Part shown: positions 1 through 11,641 of the stretch, piece after piece | Layout: each line of letters opens with the position of its first letter | Position numbering within the stretch: the stretch's first letter is position 1 | Source: Dreissena polymorpha | Taxonomy: Eukaryota; Mollusca; Bivalvia; Myida; Dreissenidae | Direction of reading: 5' to 3' | Assembly (NCBI RefSeq): GCF_020536995.1 | Contig: NC_068355.1 | Coordinates: forward strand, 73,269,187-73,333,186 | Length of the DNA: 64,000 nucleotides | The notes under the pieces: model-generated | What the model was told of the DNA's origin: nothing | Database searches by the model: none | Seen by the model: only the letters and a program-made list of their open reading frames with translations | Translations under genes and position numbers: made by a program

Positions 1-29
1 AACGACGACCGTTACGTGGTGCAGTCAAA
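1..29 (+). CDS. possible 3' end of a coding exon at window edge
   Basis: The first 29 bases are open in a frame reading NDDRYVVQS plus two bases and run straight into a strong splice donor, GTAAGT. This suggests the tail of an exon whose body lies left of the window. Nothing further is visible, no matching downstream exon was found in the following 1.4 kb, and the stretch is too short to name. A chance donor is quite possible. Confidence 0.22.
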
Positions 30-469
30 GTAAGTAAAATAATTATATTGTCATGGTCTCGTGATGCCCCTTAAAGTCTCGGGACCCAACGGCAGTTGCC
101 CACTCTGCCTCATGGGTAATCCGGGACTGTGGCAATGCTTGGGTAATTGGGTGTGTCAAAAGTGGAACGCACATGCTATTTCGGCTATGATTGATATGTT
201 TATTTTGGTGAGGTTAGAAAACGTTCGCGCACAACCTTCAAAACTTTAAGGAGCTCCACACACTTTTTACATATTTTATGGACTGACCAATCGACCGACA
301 AACCGAACGACATAGTTTCAATCCATTATAGTCCTTCAAAGTGCGATTGCGGAAGTTCTAAAAATGGTACCAGGTCTCCAAGTACATTATTATTGGACTG
401 AGGTATAAGTTTTTACTGCATCACCGCATCAAATGTTAACGCGGCAATATTATGCTTTTAGAATACGAT

Positions 470-665
470 TCAGGCTGCTCCTTTTGCAAAACAATCGCAG
501 TCTGCACAGGCTAATCAGGGACGACATATTTGCCGCCTAAATTGGATTTTAGCTAAGAAGGGACTTCATTTAAACGAAAAATGTCATTAAAGCGGAAAGT
601 GTCGTCCCTGATTAGCCTGTGTGGACTGCATGAATTAAAAGCGCCGTTTTCCCATTGTACGGCTC
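470..665. mobile_element. hairpin MITE, degraded copy (GTCGTCCC/AGCCTGTGC family)
   Basis: The arm 'aggctaatcagggacgaca' near 510 is answered by 'gtcgtccctgattagcct' near 601, forming long inverted arms around an AT-rich centre. The outer ends (the CCCAGTTTT/TCAGAAC part seen in the 19.7 kb and 26.9 kb copies) are decayed, so this is an older copy. It is non-coding. Confidence 0.75.
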
Positions 666-1418
666 ATGTATTCTAATAATGAGACAACACACTTTTGATT
701 GGCTTTGCTCAAATCTTGCAATGTAATCATTTTTAATTATTTGTTTTCATTCGCCTATGTTGATGTAAATGAAGACCATTCGATGAAAAACATGTAGCCG
801 ACAAACCGATGAAAACTTTATACAAATGCGCACCGTTATGCTTAAATAGTCTGTGTTTATGCCAACACGTTGCGTATGCGTTTGTTTTAACCATAATTTA
901 ACTATTTTAAGGCTTGGTGTGCCTGTGCTGTGGACGGAAACCGGTGTGACCTGACGAAACCCCATATTTCCCTTCTGGTGATCACCAACTAAACTGGAAT
1001 TCATCGAGCGAACCTTAATAACATAAAGGTTAGAGGCGGTTGTATCTAGCACTGTGTTGTATGTTATGGTGTTTGAAGCATACCGGTATATCACTGAAGG
1101 CGAATGTTATCTTTAATAATTTAAAATAAGTCAGAAGCTCAATCAGTGTTAAAAAGAGCTTCAATTTACTGCGTGTTTTGTGACCGTATAAAAGATCCAT
1201 ATGAAACTCACTACCACAAATTGTATCACGAAAGTGATAAAAGCTTCACATTTTAATTTTTGTGCATGTCATAAAACAATGACGATACAAACTTTAAGTT
1301 AAAATCATCTCAAGTTACTTCTCTTGCACGACCCGTACTTTGACTACGAATGAACCTATAGTAATCGTTTGCATAGGCGTAAATAGACTTTATAAAAATA
1401 ATATCATTTTTCTTTTCA
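666..1418. other. no recognisable feature
   Basis: AT-rich sequence between the MITE and the 3' end of the thioredoxin-fold gene. Open frames on the minus strand here have no domain or splice context that I recognise. Confidence 0.5.
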
Positions 1419-1424
1419 TTTATT
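1419..1424 (-). promoter_or_regulatory. polyadenylation signal of thioredoxin-fold gene
   Basis: AATAAA on the minus strand, about 74 bases past the stop codon at 1498-1500. It is the first good signal downstream of the last exon. Confidence 0.5.
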
Positions 1425-1497
1425 TACATAAATAAAAAGAAATACATTTGAAGAGACCATCTCGTTTCCAATTGTCTACACGTCATAACCGTTGCAG

Positions 1498-4353
1498 TCA
1501 GCAATTGTTCCCACGGAAACAGCGACAACCCACGTTAGGAATACAGTTCTCTCCCTTGAGACAACACTGAAACTTCCCAGGAAGGTATTCACAACTTATT
1601 TCACCGGATGGACAAGTCTAAAAGAAAAAAACATGACATAATTATTCATTATTTTATATAAAAATGAACATTAAGTGAAATATCAACCTATTTACCGTTC
1701 TGATTCTGATATGAAAGTTTACCGTATTCTCACAGGTGTTAAAACATTTCAGTTGCCAATGACAGACCAGGTGAATAAACTACCACTATGTCTCAGAAAG
1801 ATTAGAAACGTGGAAGGATTGTACGTGAAAATTAACAAATACAAGCCTGATATTTTCAAGTAGAAAGAATAGAAGAGTATTGTCAAGAGGATAAGTAAAC
1901 CAAGGCAAAAAGTAGAACAGGAAAAGACAAACAAAAATAAACACTGTTGAAACAGGAGGACAGAGGTAGAGCAATTATTAAAATTTAGAAAAAGTAATAA
2001 CACTGCTTTCAAGGAAGGGTAAAAAGTAAAAAAAAATGTGTAAATATAATTGAACATGTAAAAACACTGTCGGAAACATGGAAACCGGATATATAAATTA
2101 TGAGATAATAAGTAAAATAAGTTAAATGAATGTGTTAAGTAGGAAATAACCGAAGAAGCGCTGGTAATTATAAAGCGACTTATATATCACGTACCCCGTT
2201 TGTTGAACGGAAGTCGCCCTGCTTCAGGAGCGGGTCGATGACCTGTTGCCATTCAGAAAGTGTCCAGCCGGGGTCAGCCTCTACTGTGACGTCATTCAGA
2301 AAAAAAGTAGGGGTACTGGCAACTCCTCCTACAATATTTCATTATAACGGTACACTTTGCAATTTTGATACGCATGCATTGTTATTATTATAGATTGTTA
2401 TACAATATTAAGGCCATGTTTTTGTTATAGATTGTTATACAATATTAAGGCCATGTTTTGGGTGTGTTGCTTTTTGTGTATTAAGTGAACTGCATCTTGG
2501 TACCAAAATCTTTGTCTTTGATGAATATCACTCACTTCTACCTAAAATGAAGACTTAATAGCTGTTTCCGAAAAATATGTCGCACCTCATACCTGTTATA
2601 AAGGCGCACTAATCTGAGATAGAATGCAGGCATCGTTATATCAGGTCGATATCAGCGTAGATGTTTGATTAATTGTTAGAATGTCGTTAATCTTACTATT
2701 TTACTGGTTGATCAACACATGCAATAGTTTCTCAGTGTGAGTTGTACAGTTTATAAAAAGCCATTATTTTTCAGCACAAAATAATTATCATAATAGGCTT
2801 TTAAATAGGGGGATAATATTGCAAGAGAAAAAATATTCGTAGTATTATTATTTCTGGCATGAATCCCTACTTGATGCGGAGTATTTCCAGGCCGTTCGTG
2901 TGTTGGTTTCCATGGCGAAATCATTCAAGCCCATTGCAAACTGTACCGGGTTTACCCCAGCGCTTGACGTAGCGATTTCAGTCAGCATTCTAAACAAATA
3001 ACCGCGTTTTATAAACTGCTTAACATATTGGTACGTATTCATACAAGTACAATTGTAATTTTGTTCGCTTAATGCCTATATAAATATAAAATGTGATAAT
3101 GTAAAGTAATGAAATGACTCGTTAAGTGAACGAAGAAAATTGATAAATACACACGATAGAACACGCATAACATATACAGTTATTCGAAACTCATGCGAAT
3201 TATATTAACAATATCTTAATGGCATACATTCTTTTAAACTGTATCAAAATAAAGAGATTCATACAATAAGAAACCTTCATAATCTCAAAAAAGGCCATGC
3301 AATCGTAAACGTAGATATACTTATTGACATCGTTAGCGTTCATTAAGTAGGTTTTGGCGTTGCCTAGGTTTTCAAGGTCGTTGTAAATAGCGGAGATGTA
3401 GTTAAATGTCTGCGCAATGCCTCTCTGAGCCTTGACGACTTCGGCGCCCTAAAACATGGGATAAAATGTTAAAAAATCACATTCATTTAGTTTTTCATTG
3501 AATTTTCCATCCGAATGAACAATGAGTGCTGCCCGCTTGTTTTGTTGCGTGTGGTTTTATGGCTTCAAAGTAAGGCTGACGTTAATTAATTGCGACGTAC
3601 TAAATACCCAAGAAAAATTAAACTTACGACTGGGGGTAGAGGAAAGGAACAAACTGGCACTCACAATCACGGTGAGGAGCGATTGGGAGTCGAGGAATAC
3701 AATATTTTATCATCACAATTGAATTGAGGTACGACCAGGAATCTACTAAAGTAACAAGGCAGCATTAAGGTTCGCACTGAATCACGTCTGTGACGAGCAA
3801 AAAAGCGCATATTCTCGCAGTGAATTAAGAATCGTGCTCAAGGAAATTAACAACTAACACTGGTGATTGCCTTGAAATACGACAATGGGTTAATAAAAGA
3901 ACAACTTATCAATAGCGACTACGAATAAGAGTCAGTGAAATGCGACTGTGATTCCAGAAAAGAAACAAAATATTGAGCACACGATACACAATATGTGACA
4001 AAATAACGAGTAAGAAACTTTAAGATAAATAACAACACTTACGATTTAGAATCCTGACGAGTGAAAACTCACTTACGATCGCAGTGAAGTACGACTGGCG
4101 GTGGTACGGCAGCGGGAACATGTGAAGTGTCAGTTTTAGGGTGGCGGGTCCGTAGTGTTGCGCCACCTGCAGCAGAACCGGAAAGGCGCCGGCGCTGTCG
4201 GGGCACAGCGGTCCCATGTGGACGTCGAGGTGGATCGGTGAGTTGCTACTTCCGTTCATGTACACGAAGCCCAGGGGGGCGGGGCGGAATGATGAGTTGG
4301 CCGGTACATAGTGCTAGTAACGCGGAAATAAGTACCGCTGTGCTTGAAACCAT
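1498..4353 (-). CDS. secreted DsbA-like thioredoxin-fold protein, five exons, one frameshift
   Basis: Five exons join in phase on the minus strand: 4353-4077, 3448-3275, 3015-2871, 2328-2195, 1617-1498, about 282 residues, all with GT-AG boundaries. The N-terminus MVSSTAVLISALLALCTG is a clear signal peptide. GPLCPDS near residue 47 is the thioredoxin-type active-site position with the second cysteine replaced by serine. A helical insert follows, then the cis-proline-like STPTFFLND segment with VTVEADPGWTLSEW. The last exon (TCPSGEISC to NNC) adds eight cysteines, suggesting four disulfides in the secretory pathway. The signal peptide and GFVYMNG segments lie in different frames across a homopolymer at 4274-4279; one base fewer there restores a 276-base exon in phase 0, so this is an assembly or allelic indel or a recent lesion. 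Enzymatic role is inferred from fold only; with one active-site cysteine it may not be a dithiol oxidase. Confidence 0.85.
2388..2461. repeat. 37-bp tandem duplication in an intron
   Basis: A unit beginning ttatagattgttatac is present twice head to tail, essentially identical, just upstream of the fourth exon of the thioredoxin-fold gene. It looks recent and neutral. Confidence 0.8.
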
Positions 4354-4625
4354 TATTGTGTCTTACACTATTAAATATTAAAGTTGAAATAGCAGCCGAC
4401 CGATTGATGCTAATTATCGGGAACAAGCAGCTATATTTATATACGTATCAGTGTAACAATTTAAGACAGTTCATGTATTACATTATATGGTACAACAACC
4501 ACGTGGTTCGGACATAGATAGCGCAAATCATATCTCGGTAGTCACAAGGTAAACACACAGCAGCAGACAACAAGTTATCAGTACACGGTGTTAATACATA
4601 CTATTTAATATTTAGTTGTGAACAA

Positions 4626-5866
4626 TAAATTCAGTGACGTAATAATTGTTTTTGGTGACAAAAAACCTAATTTCCAGCTATTTTGTTGCAATTTCTTTGC
4701 TTTGTAGAGGCCTATAGTAAGTGTATGTGGGCGCATATACAGACATATGTACTTTTAATGCTTAATAATACATTCTATGATATTCTTTTCATCCAACATC
4801 ATTTAAGAAACTTGAATCTGTTGTCTGATATATAATGTGGTAAGACTATGTCCACTTCAGATATTTAAAACTTGAATCTGTTGTCTGATATATAATGTGG
4901 TAAGACTATGTCCACTTCAGATATTTAAAGCAGCATCTTCTACAAACATCTCAGCATCAGCAGCGAAAAGGTCTTGCAGCGGCTCTAGATCTGTAGGTGA
5001 CTCCATCTGAAATATATTATGTAAATCGGCATTTATTAGTAACATGTACTTGAAAGTCTGGTTGTAAGGAAGTTGTTATAAAGTGAAACTTCCACTAACA
5101 GTCACTGTCAACAACAAACAGTCATCACCAAACAATTTCACTAATAAATGGCTACCTATTTTTTTTATTTACCTCCCCTTATCTTATCAGATATATGCTA
5201 TGTACGAGTCCATGTAATACAAGGCTTGCTACCTCTCCCCATTTCAACATTTCAAAAAATGAATTTTAAACGGGTATCTATAAATTGTTGACTTTAGTGT
5301 ATCCCATTTTCCTATACAACTCGCTCACAGTGCCTATCAACTGTTTAACTCATTGACTCTGTATCCAAAAGTCATGACTTTTGTCAATTGAATATATAAT
5401 GTATAAGAAACTAGTCAATTAAACACCTGTTTTCAAACCATCTGAAAACAACAGAAACCTCTCTACACCACCCAACTCCTATCTATGGCAGTTGGTTGTT
5501 GTCAGCAGGTTGAAAAAAGTTTTCGGTAATAAAGTATTGACAAGTTTTTTGAGGCTCTTAAAAAGGTGAATCAATAAAGTAAGGATTGCGATCATCACTA
5601 CCACCTACTTTAAAACTGTGACTATGTACCTTACCAATTTATTCATGTGACAAAGCAGTCAAGTGCTTCCTAAAATTGTCCAAGAAAGTGTTGGAAAAAG
5701 GAAATAATACTCGAGAATGTTGAAAATTTACAATTGATAATACATATGTGCCAGCATACACTTACTATATGCATCTACCAAACAAAGAAATTGCAACAAA
5801 CTGGCTGCAAATTAGGTTTTTGTTACCAAAGAGAATTATGAAGTCACTGCTCATATAAGGTTTCCT
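4626..5866. repeat. inverted repeat with about 112-bp arms
   Basis: The segment 4626-4737 on the plus strand matches the reverse complement of 5753-5866 at roughly 80 percent by eye. Shared words include CAGTGACTTCATAA-like sequence, ACAAAAACCTAATTT, TTGTTGCAATTTCTTTG and TATAGTAAGTGTATG. The arms enclose about 1 kb. This could be an old foldback transposon or an inverted local duplication. One arm overlaps the putative second exon of the candidate gene at 4917-6105. Confidence 0.65.
4810..4929. repeat. 60-bp tandem duplication
   Basis: Two copies of a 60-base unit (cttgaatctgttgtctgata and onward to atatttaaa) sit head to tail without visible differences in the core. The second copy contains the stop codon of the candidate terminal exon at 4917-5006, so the duplication touches its 3' end. 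Confidence 0.9.
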
Positions 5867-6105
5867 GGTCTCCTCCAGATGGTATCCATGTTTTCCCAAC
5901 ATGGTCATCAACAACGCAAATTTCTCCACAAGAAATAGTTTTCTGGAGAAACCCTGCTGAGCGGTTATGGCAGAGATGTGTAAGTTTGTATAAATCCTTT
6001 AATTATTGTAGTTTCTTGCAAATTAAAGCAGTTTTTCTCCCCTAAATACCTGAACATGGCCCATTTTGCCCGATCTTCTACTTCAGGGAGCCACATTTCG
6101 CTCAT
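4917..6105 (-). CDS. candidate small gene, unrecognised product
   Basis: Three exon-like pieces lie on the minus strand. Piece 6105-6050 starts at an ATG in an A-rich context (MSEMWLPEVEDRAKWAMF) and ends at CAG|GTATTT. Piece 5942-about 5827 starts after TTCTCCAG, joins in phase and continues RKLFLVEKFALLMTMLGKHG through HLEETRKPYMSSDF to a GTAACA donor. Piece 5006-4917 starts after TATTTCAG and reads MESPTDLEPLQDLFAADAEM with an acidic end and a stop. The second-to-third junction is not in phase as read (phase 1 against the open frame of the third piece), so another exon or a different donor is needed. I recognise no domain. Confidence 0.35.
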
Positions 6106-7344
6106 TTTTTAAGAAAATTTGTCCGGAATTTTTCTACATGTAGGCCAATACCTTTAATAAAAAATGTTAATACACAGTTCTTTCAAATTGGACTTGGAAA
6201 TTTTTATTTTTTCCAATTAACTTACCCATTGTAAGATCATGGTAAAATACCGAACACTGCTCAAATGGGTTTACAGTGCTCACAATGTTTCGGGTTTCCT
6301 TCGATGCAATGCTTTTCCTCTCAAATGCATAACTAGTGTGTAATCGTTAATAGAAGTATAATACATGATTCTTTAAAGACCTGAAAGTTATGTCCGGTTT
6401 GTGAATTCGTCTGACTTTTAAGAAAACGTAACCTTTTATTTTTTACTATTATAATAAATTTACCTGTTTGATTATTGCTGCAATAGTGTAAGGTTATATG
6501 TAAAAGTCATTATCGTGATTTATGCATGGAAACATACGCGTCAAAGAACTTATAATGTTATGCAAGTGTTTTCTCACATCTCCTGATGTGAGGGAGATGA
6601 CTGCGATGTATTCGACAGAACAGAAGAAGCAGTAATTTTATTAGTACAAATCCGACTTCGTGTACGACGGTTACATTACATTCATGGCAGCCGCGCAGAG
6701 ATTGACTGGAACCAGCATGTAGGCCACATTATAACAAATGTTTGTACTATACACTCTAAAAGGGGAACCCCATATATTGGTTTGCATTAAGGTTGGAGAC
6801 TACATGAGACTTCGACAGTTGACGGGAAACCCTCATCAACTGGAGAGAAACCGGAAAAGAGGGTCGTAAAACATTTATTCGCGTCGAGTTCTTTATTAGA
6901 TATCACATGACCTATCTTTTTTTATTGATTAAATCAATTCGGCTTGAAATGCTCTTTAAGAAAATGTATAGTTATGAGGGTCTCTTTCCGCAAAAGTTTA
7001 ACTTTTTTGTGATAAAGTGTGCACGATGTTGTCAAATATTTATGAATTTATATAAAATGTGTAAAAAAAACTTATTATACATATATTTCAATATAAAATA
7101 AAATAGCAATTAAGAAGAACATGTGTCGAAAAATGCGATATAAGTCAGATGTGCAATTCTGCAATCGCAAAATTCTGTATGTCGAGTTCGCCAGCATGCA
7201 TGTACGATGTGAATCTAAATTTTGGTTTTACGGATCATTTTTAGTTGTTTGCGATAGCGACCAGATAATGTTGTAACTGAGAATTTTAAGTTAGTTCGTT
7301 GCTATCTACGGAAAGCTTACTAGTATATACATATTTTTGTATTA
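6106..7344. other. no recognisable feature
   Basis: AT-rich upstream of the candidate small gene. The short open frame near 6907-7101 is low-complexity and lysine/leucine-rich by composition, and I do not accept it as a gene. Confidence 0.45.
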
Positions 7345-7560
7345 TACGTGTCGCGGAAGAGATTGTTTATGAATGATTAAAATAGTCCACTATCTGCTGC
7401 GTCTTAATGACGTAGTTCATGTAATTCATAATCTGAGGCTATTAATAGATTCGGGAAAACAGCCAATAGTATTAGGTTACGATTGTTTAACAGTTGTAAC
7501 GCAATATTATAAGGTTACGCTTGTTTATTGCGTAACTTAGTTGATAGCGCTTGACTGTTG
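7345..7560. repeat. dispersed repeat (GTGTCGCGG...GATTGTTTATGAA family), copy 1
   Basis: Shares long words with 37443-37630: gtgtcgcgga, gagattgtttatgaatgatt, aaaatagtccact, tgctgcgtct, tgacgtag and aaggttacgcttgttta. It also shares gaggctattaatagat with 38080-38290. Non-coding; ends are not sharply defined. Confidence 0.7.
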
Positions 7561-7578
7561 ACTGATCTCTTGTACTGC

Positions 7579-7597
7579 GGGGGGGGGGGGGGGGGGG
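7579..7597. repeat. poly-G tract
   Basis: An uninterrupted run of 19 guanines. Similar runs occur at 8867-8890 and 10032-10047. Lengths of such runs are unreliable in assemblies. Confidence 0.9.
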
Positions 7598-8174
7598 TAG
7601 AATCTGAAATGTGCAGCAGGACTAATAAATTATCTTTGAAATTCACTTATTTTCGTTCGCAGATGAGGTTTGAGGTTATTAGTTACCAAACTTAATTAAT
7701 ATCGGCCGATTCTTTATCAGATAAACGGACGAAAACGGAAAAGTAAAAAAACTATTTCAAGAAAAACGTTTTATTTAAATTCGTGACAATCGAAAATTAT
7801 TTATCAACTTTCGCTACAACTCAACAGAAAACAACATAAAACATAAATCTATGCATTTTGACTCGGTACTAAATCGTTCGGGGAAGACACAATGGACTAT
7901 CGATAAACGTTGATGACACAGTATTGCTTTAAAGATGAGACACACAAACTACGAACAAACAAAGTGTCATGATAAGACAGAAATCGTGTCATTATCTAAC
8001 CACAAATAATTGCCGTAATCTTCAGTCTGTATGGAAGTCGTTTTTGAAAGACTGAAACGCTACCGAAATTTGCAAGTGCGCTATAAACAACACAGTTTGA
8101 CTTCAATTTCCTATCGAACAGTATTGTGCAAAGATGTTCCATTTATACGAAACAAAGATATGTTTTTATATCCG

Positions 8175-8344
8175 CGTCATGCCAATGGGTCTTATGCCAT
8201 ATGCGGCTAGCGTAGCTATGGTCCTGTCTGCGCATCCCGCAGTATGTCAGGATATACATAATGAGACCACGAAACCTTGCGCAACTGCGCAGACAGGGCT
8301 TTACATTCGCTAGTCAACGTGCAGTTAGACCTATTTTCGCATGA
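8175..8344. mobile_element. MITE with CGTCATGCGAAA-type terminal inverted repeats, copy 1
   Basis: Begins CGTCATGCCAATGGGTCTTAT and ends with ctattttcgcatga, the inverted counterpart. Better-preserved relatives at 33888-34188 and 39036-39240 show the TIR as CGTCATGCGAAAATGGGTCT. The interior is non-coding and contains a cagac/gtctg-rich patch (gcgcaactgcgcagac). Confidence 0.65.
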
Positions 8345-8866
8345 ATCGGCTAGAAAAAGTATGATATGAATGTGTCGAAAACATTGCATGTTGAAAGACA
8401 ACTGCATGCTTATCAAATATTTCAATACCATATATGTCGATGGTGAAAAAAAATAACTCATTATAAGCAAATTGAGGACACAATTGATGTGATCTCCCGT
8501 ATTATAACTTTTATTTACATACATTTACGTGTGGTTTGAAACACGTGCGATTAATAACACCAATTTTAGCGGTGAATGTGCGACAAACAAGTGACACAAA
8601 TCAATCACAATATTTGTGTTTGATTAAAAGCGTATTTTTCTAACTCTATTTCAAAGTCGCGATAAAATATTTTAGCGTTTCCGATCGGCCAAATCGCCAA
8701 TGGCATTGAATCTGTCAGCTCGCGATTAAAGTTGAACATGTAAAAGAAAATTGCGATTGTACAAAACATCAAGGTAACTCTATACATTATATAGTATTCA
8801 TTAGTTTAAGAGAGCTCGGTCAGCAGCTGGAGAATGCATGTCGCGATCGGAGGAGAGTCGCGATCC

Positions 8867-8890
8867 GGGGGGGGGGGGGGGGGGGGGGGG
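8867..8890. repeat. poly-G tract
   Basis: A run of 24 guanines after cgatcc, potentially G-quadruplex forming. It marks the left edge of the GC-richer block that follows. Confidence 0.9.
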
Positions 8891-8899
8891 AGAATCGCT

Positions 8900-9300
8900 C
8901 GCAGAAGATTTTCTTGCAGACTCCGAAGGGCGACTCTGTTAATCAAGCGAGTACCGTCATCCCTCGACCCGGACGTCAACTCCTGATGACTTCGCTAAAT
9001 AACAGAATTTTGGGAGGATCGCTTTGCGGAATGGTAATTGTCAGTAGGAAAAAAAACAGTTTCACTACATCGCCGGAAGAGGGACGGGCACAGAGGAACT
9101 GGCAGCGTAGAGGACGAGCGTGGCAGAGATACAGGCCAGGATTTCGAGGTGATGGCCTATGAAGATAATGGAAGTGTCGAAGGTCGGCGGTACCCAGTAC
9201 GCTCAATGTGCTGAGGAAACCGTTCTGCGGTTCGAGTCGACAGCCCGTGGCGTCTATAGGTCATACAAGGAGCGGAGTGCGCGTGGAGCTGGAAGAAGAT
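8900..9300 (+). other. GC-rich block with unrecognised open frame
   Basis: The composition changes sharply from the AT-rich surroundings. A frame at 8914-9162 is open and ends in an arginine-rich stretch (RAQRNWQRRGRAWQRYRPGF). No convincing splice sites or domain are seen, and the opposite strand is also partly open, as expected in GC-rich DNA. It could be a decayed transposon fragment, an old exon or a CpG-rich promoter remnant. Confidence 0.25.
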
Positions 9301-10031
9301 CTTTAGTTTTCATCACTCCCTTTGCAGAGTAAAATTGTCGTTTTAAGGGCAACCAGACATGATCTGTCGTTAAATTGTCTACCATTGCACATAAAGGTGT
9401 CGAATAAATGCACACGATGAAAAAGTATTGATCCATTGAAACTATAGAAAAAATACATGAATTTAATAATTAACATTACAGTAGAGGGTACGTTCATAAA
9501 AATATTGGTGACGGTGGAGTAGAGGAGTTACGCGTTAATGTCAATACATGAAAATGAATAAAAAATAAATGTAAACAAATTAAATGAAGTATTTAATTTC
9601 AGGCTAAAAATTTAAATATTTTTACTTTCGTTCAATCGAGAATTTAATACAAAGCTCGTTAATACCAATACATTTATTATAAGAATTATGGTGTGGTTCA
9701 TTCTTTGTTAGACTTACAGACTTTTCATAAGCGCCAACTTAGATATACGTTGAATTTCTGTTTTCATCTTTGTAATCATAAGTGGATTGTGTAAGAATCT
9801 TGCATCACATTATGAGAGATTGTTAATCAATGGAATTTTCCCTTTTTTCAAAATCTCACCACTGAAGACTATTAAAAGTAAATTACATTGGTGTTCAAAA
9901 GTCGAACTTCATGTTCGATGACTGTAAGGAATATTGAATACGTTCAAAGAGCGAACAACTGCAGTGCCTTCTGCGCTTTGATAATTTCCTGCAGCGATAT
10001 CTACTCATACTGGTACTGTAATGCGCATGTA
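9301..10031. other. no recognisable gene
   Basis: AT-rich. The short segment around 9950-9990 (gcgaacaactgcagtgcctt, then cgctttgat) resembles 40252-40285, implying a small dispersed repeat. Nothing else stands out. Confidence 0.4.
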
Positions 10032-10150
10032 GGGGGGGGGGGGGGGGTTAGAAGGTTAGGGTAAGGTATAGGGATCGGGTTAGGGTTACGGTTAGCCTTA
10101 ACCCTAACCTGAACCCGACCCCTAACCCTTACCCGAACCATAACCCAGGG
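10032..10150. repeat. degenerate head-to-head telomere-like repeat block after a poly-G run
   Basis: After 16 guanines, 10048-10097 carries variants of TTAGGG (ggttagggtaagg, gggttagggttacgg). From about 10098 the orientation flips to CCCTAA variants (ttaaccctaacct, cccctaacccttaccc). The G-rich to C-rich order is what two fused chromosome ends would show, though the units are too degenerate to prove it. It may instead be a satellite-like foldback. Confidence 0.7.
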
Positions 10151-10169
10151 TTATCTCCGCTATACCAGG

Positions 10170-10222
10170 CCTCGCTCGTTGTCGTTGTCCGCTTCCCCAG
10201 TTGTCGTTGTCCGCTTCCCGAA
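10170..10222. repeat. 22-bp tandem duplication
   Basis: gttgtcgttgtccgcttccc occurs twice in a row, immediately next to the telomere-like block. Confidence 0.8.
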
Positions 10223-10230
10223 TGCTTCGG

Positions 10231-11641
10231 CTATCGTAGGAAAATATGTACGAAATATCTTCGTCACAATCGGCTCGGGACGCTAAATTTGTCTTTGCTG
10301 CATTGTATGAAATTCTTCTTTGATGTATAATTTTTCTTGCCTATTTTGTGTTCTTGTAACATTTTTTATCAATATATTTCAATTCAACACATATAAAAAT
10401 CGTGCATACACACTTAATTTAAAGTTATTGCTTCCACATTGAGTTTGTTAGTAAAAGTTTGTAAGCATGGAACGACAACTCCGCGCGGAGATAGTTACAA
10501 GGCACGTTCAGTTTATGCCAAGGGCAGGATCGTTCTATAAATATCACAACATGTTTAATAATAAAGTGTGTGCCCTTTTTGTTGAATGGAAACATTTGGT
10601 TACCGTTTTATTACAAGTTGTGGTGAAATGTCATTTTAAACGCAAATACACACCAACTTCGAAAGTATGCGAATAATAGTCAAGTTATAATTTGTTGCAT
10701 CCATATGCATGCAAAGTCATAGATCATACTGTAATGTTGTAAGCTCTAAGTTAATCGATAAATAACCTTCCTCAAGAATCGTTGCGCGTGTAAAATTCGT
10801 CCGCAATCTAATATGTCCGACATTGCGTACACACCGGTCGTACTGACTATAACCTAGTGACGTCACCATCTATGTCCGATAAAGAGGACTGTATTGATCA
10901 CGTGGCTTCTGCATCTCTGCAACAATATCACCCCATAGTGGCCATACAATAGGATTTGGTATTTCATTCAACACTGATCATGGTTTCGATTCGGAGTATT
11001 ATAGGTCATCACGCACAAACAAAGGTACACGCTAAATATTTATTTATTTATATTTAACTTCATGATTGTATGGAATGACCGGCGATTTCGACATTGTTAA
11101 ATCACGCGTAACGAGACTGCCGAGATAACGCGAGATCAAGGGTTCGGGGGGGTTCTGACAGTATTCGCTCTACAGTAGACACCTTACTTATCTGATATTT
11201 TGACTTTATAAATAGAATAAAAGCGATAAATTACCGATTTATTACTAATAAAAACAATCATTATTTTTATTATAACGTTCAACGACCATCTTCTCATTAA
11301 TAGTATCATTGTAATTAACGGCTCCGTAATTAACTACCGGTACCGACAAAAATAACAAGATCATACCTTACTCATGTTACTGTACTGTGTGCTGAAATGT
11401 CAGAAATTAAAACAACCCCAGACTATTATAATTTTTGAGTGCAAGTTAATTTAAACCCACCCACTAATTAAAAATAAACATTTTTATTATATTAGCTCAT
11501 TTTTCTAAATTTTCAGAAATAAAAACCAATTGGTATTTGCACATTTCAGTAAACATAAGACTACTTTATTGTTAAATTTGTAAATTGTATAATAATCTAT
11601 GTATTTTTATTACTTCTGTTGCAAGCCCAACTTGTTGTGCT
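10231..11641. other. no recognisable gene
   Basis: Mostly AT-rich. The frame at 10467-10676 has no recognisable domain or splice context. CpG content rises mildly near 11080-11160 without a supporting exon. Confidence 0.4.

Noticed and set aside
10048-10150. A true chromosome end
   Set aside because: The block is short, degenerate, inverted and internal to continuous sequence.
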